The translations under genes and the position numbers were made by a program. Under the pieces are notes generated by a model. That model was not told the origin of the DNA and made no database searches. It saw only the letters and a list, made by a program, of their open reading frames with translations. Below are positions 6,113-6,660 of a stretch of 6,660 nt of DNA, piece after piece. How positions within the stretch are numbered: position 1 is the first letter of the stretch; each line of letters opens with the position of its first letter. The stretch covers positions 1 through 6,660 of the forward strand of contig JACNFS010000036.1 of the NCBI GenBank assembly GCA_014384515.1, given 5' to 3'. The DNA comes from Dehalococcoidia bacterium. GTDB taxonomy: Bacteria; Chloroflexota; Dehalococcoidia; GIF9; UBA5629.

Positions 6113-6555
6113 CTCCTGTAGGCCTTCTTCCACGGGTCTCTTTTCACGGCTAGGTAGTCTCGAATTGCTGCTTGAAGGGCGTTTGACGCCAGGAGGGCAC
6201 AATGAAGGCTGTCCTCAGGCAGCCCCCCTAGAGCCTCCAGGATTTTGCTTTGATCGATAGCCAGGGCTTCGGCGACATTCCTACCCTTAATCATCTCCGT
6301 TGCCATACTGCCGCAGGCAATACTGGTACCGCAGCCATCTGTCCAGAAAGCAGCGTCCGCTACCTTATTGTCCTTTACCTTAAGCCGTATCTCCATTGTA
6401 TCGCCACAAGGACCAGTTAGGGTAGCAAAGCCACCGGCGCCAGGAATGCTGCCTGCATTTCGGGGATTCATAGCATGATCGATAACGGTTTCGGTATATA
6501 TCTGCCCCATCTCTGCCATTATCTGGTTTTGCAGCTCATCAAATCCCGTGGTCAC
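6109..6555 (-). CDS. iscU: Iron-sulfur cluster assembly scaffold, IscU/NifU-N family
   Basis: IscU-type proteins assemble [2Fe-2S] and [4Fe-4S] clusters from sulfur delivered by a cysteine desulfurase and pass them to apo-proteins in the cytoplasm. The 148-residue protein contains the three ligand cysteines in family context: Cys50 in GPCGD with Asp52, Cys75 in DGCGTS, and Cys119 in LHCALLASNALQAAIRDY, preceded by His118. YTETVIDHAMNPRNAG (20-35) is the standard N-terminal helix and loop. The HscA-recognition LPPVK of E. coli IscU is replaced by LPEDS (112-116), so an HscA/HscB-dependent release step is unlikely. It is a single-domain form without the NifU C-terminal domain. GTG 6555 is well supported by AAGGAGG 7 nt upstream. 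No desulfurase gene is visible, but an upstream gene ends 21 nt before the start. The stop overlaps the methyltransferase remnant by ATGA. Confidence 0.93.
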   Translation of the reverse strand: MTTGFDELQNQIMAEMGQIYTETVIDHAMNPRNAGSIPGAGGFATLTGPCGDTMEIRLKVKDNKVADAAFWTDGCGTSIACGSMATEMIKGRNVAEALAIDQSKILEALGGLPEDSLHCALLASNALQAAIRDYLAVKRDPWKKAYRR

Positions 6556-6562
6556 GTTCTGC

Positions 6563-6569
6563 CCTCCTT
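6563..6569 (-). promoter_or_regulatory. Strong Shine-Dalgarno of iscU
   Basis: AAGGAGG on the minus strand, 7 nt before GTG 6555. It is the best ribosome binding site in the window and fixes the non-ATG start of iscU. Confidence 0.85.
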
Positions 6570-6576
6570 GAACGTT

Positions 6577-6660
6577 CTATATCTGTTTTGCTTTGAGGGG
6601 CAGTGCCTGAGTGAAATTCCGGCTAAGGATATCAAATATGTCTGAGCTGTAGCGCTCGAT
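6577..6660 (-). CDS. C-terminal tail of an unidentified protein, runs off right edge
   Basis: A minus-strand frame open from the window edge encodes 27 residues beginning IERYSSDIFDILSRNFTQAL and ends at TAG 6577-6579. The stop is 21 nt before the iscU start, with the iscU Shine-Dalgarno between them, the spacing expected for an upstream operon gene. A cysteine desulfurase would be a natural neighbour of iscU, but the tail has no residue that identifies one, so I leave the product unnamed. The other minus-strand frames were not tested in full; confidence rests on position and the clean end. Confidence 0.5.
   Translation of the reverse strand: MERYSSDIFDILSRNFTQALPLKAKQI

Noticed and set aside
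6113..6202. N-terminal 30-codon extension of the methyltransferase remnant from ATG 6202
   Set aside because: It lies entirely within iscU, its residues look like out-of-frame coding sequence, and the ATGA overlap at 6112 gives a natural start where family similarity begins.
1..6660. Mobile element, CRISPR array, tRNA or defence system
   Set aside because: No transposase or integrase motif, no regularly spaced direct repeats, no tRNA-like cloverleaf and no recognised defence gene were seen on either strand. The GIY-YIG-like protein alone is not evidence of a homing element.

Overview
The window is a compact, almost entirely minus-strand gene block. Nine coding features read from high to low coordinates, seven complete or full-length genes among them, and the gene is cut by the window at both ends. 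No convincing plus-strand gene, tRNA, rRNA, CRISPR array or insertion sequence was seen. The content points to an anaerobic bacterium rich in iron-sulfur and molybdenum enzymes: a 2[4Fe-4S] ferredoxin, a HoxU/NuoG-type electron-transfer protein, an IscU scaffold, MobB and a class III CoA-transferase. The protein style and a TCATTCTGAGCG-type intergenic repeat are reminiscent of uncultured Dehalococcoidia (Chloroflexota). That placement is inference; a syntrophic deltaproteobacterial-type lineage cannot be excluded.

Layout in transcription order (right to left): the C-terminal tail of an unidentified protein (6577-6660); iscU with a strong Shine-Dalgarno (6109-6555); a drastically shortened SAM-methyltransferase remnant overlapping iscU by ATGA (5903-6112); mobB, overlapping the remnant by 13 nt (5265-5915); a COG0731/TYW1-like radical SAM protein (4432-5199); a 155-nt gap holding a dispersed repeat; a two-cluster ferredoxin (3977-4276); a DUF123 GIY-YIG-like protein (3474-3962); a HoxU/NuoG-N-like 2Fe-2S/4Fe-4S protein (2783-3466); an 82-nt gap; an 829-residue tandem CaiB/BaiF CoA-transferase (211-2700); and the N-terminus of an unrecognised small protein running off the left edge (1-193).

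Two probable transcription blocks can be read from spacing. One is tail-iscU-methyltransferase remnant-mobB-radical SAM, concerned with Fe-S cluster and molybdenum-cofactor supply. The other is ferredoxin-GIY-YIG-HoxU-like, possibly continuing into the CoA-transferase and the left-edge gene, concerned with low-potential electron transfer and acyl-CoA chemistry. The most distinctive observations are the methyltransferase that keeps its N-terminus and an apparent C-terminal end but lacks the whole SAM-binding core while its translational coupling to both neighbours survives, and the double CoA-transferase in which the first half has Glu196 where the family's catalytic Asp is expected while the second half keeps Asp599.
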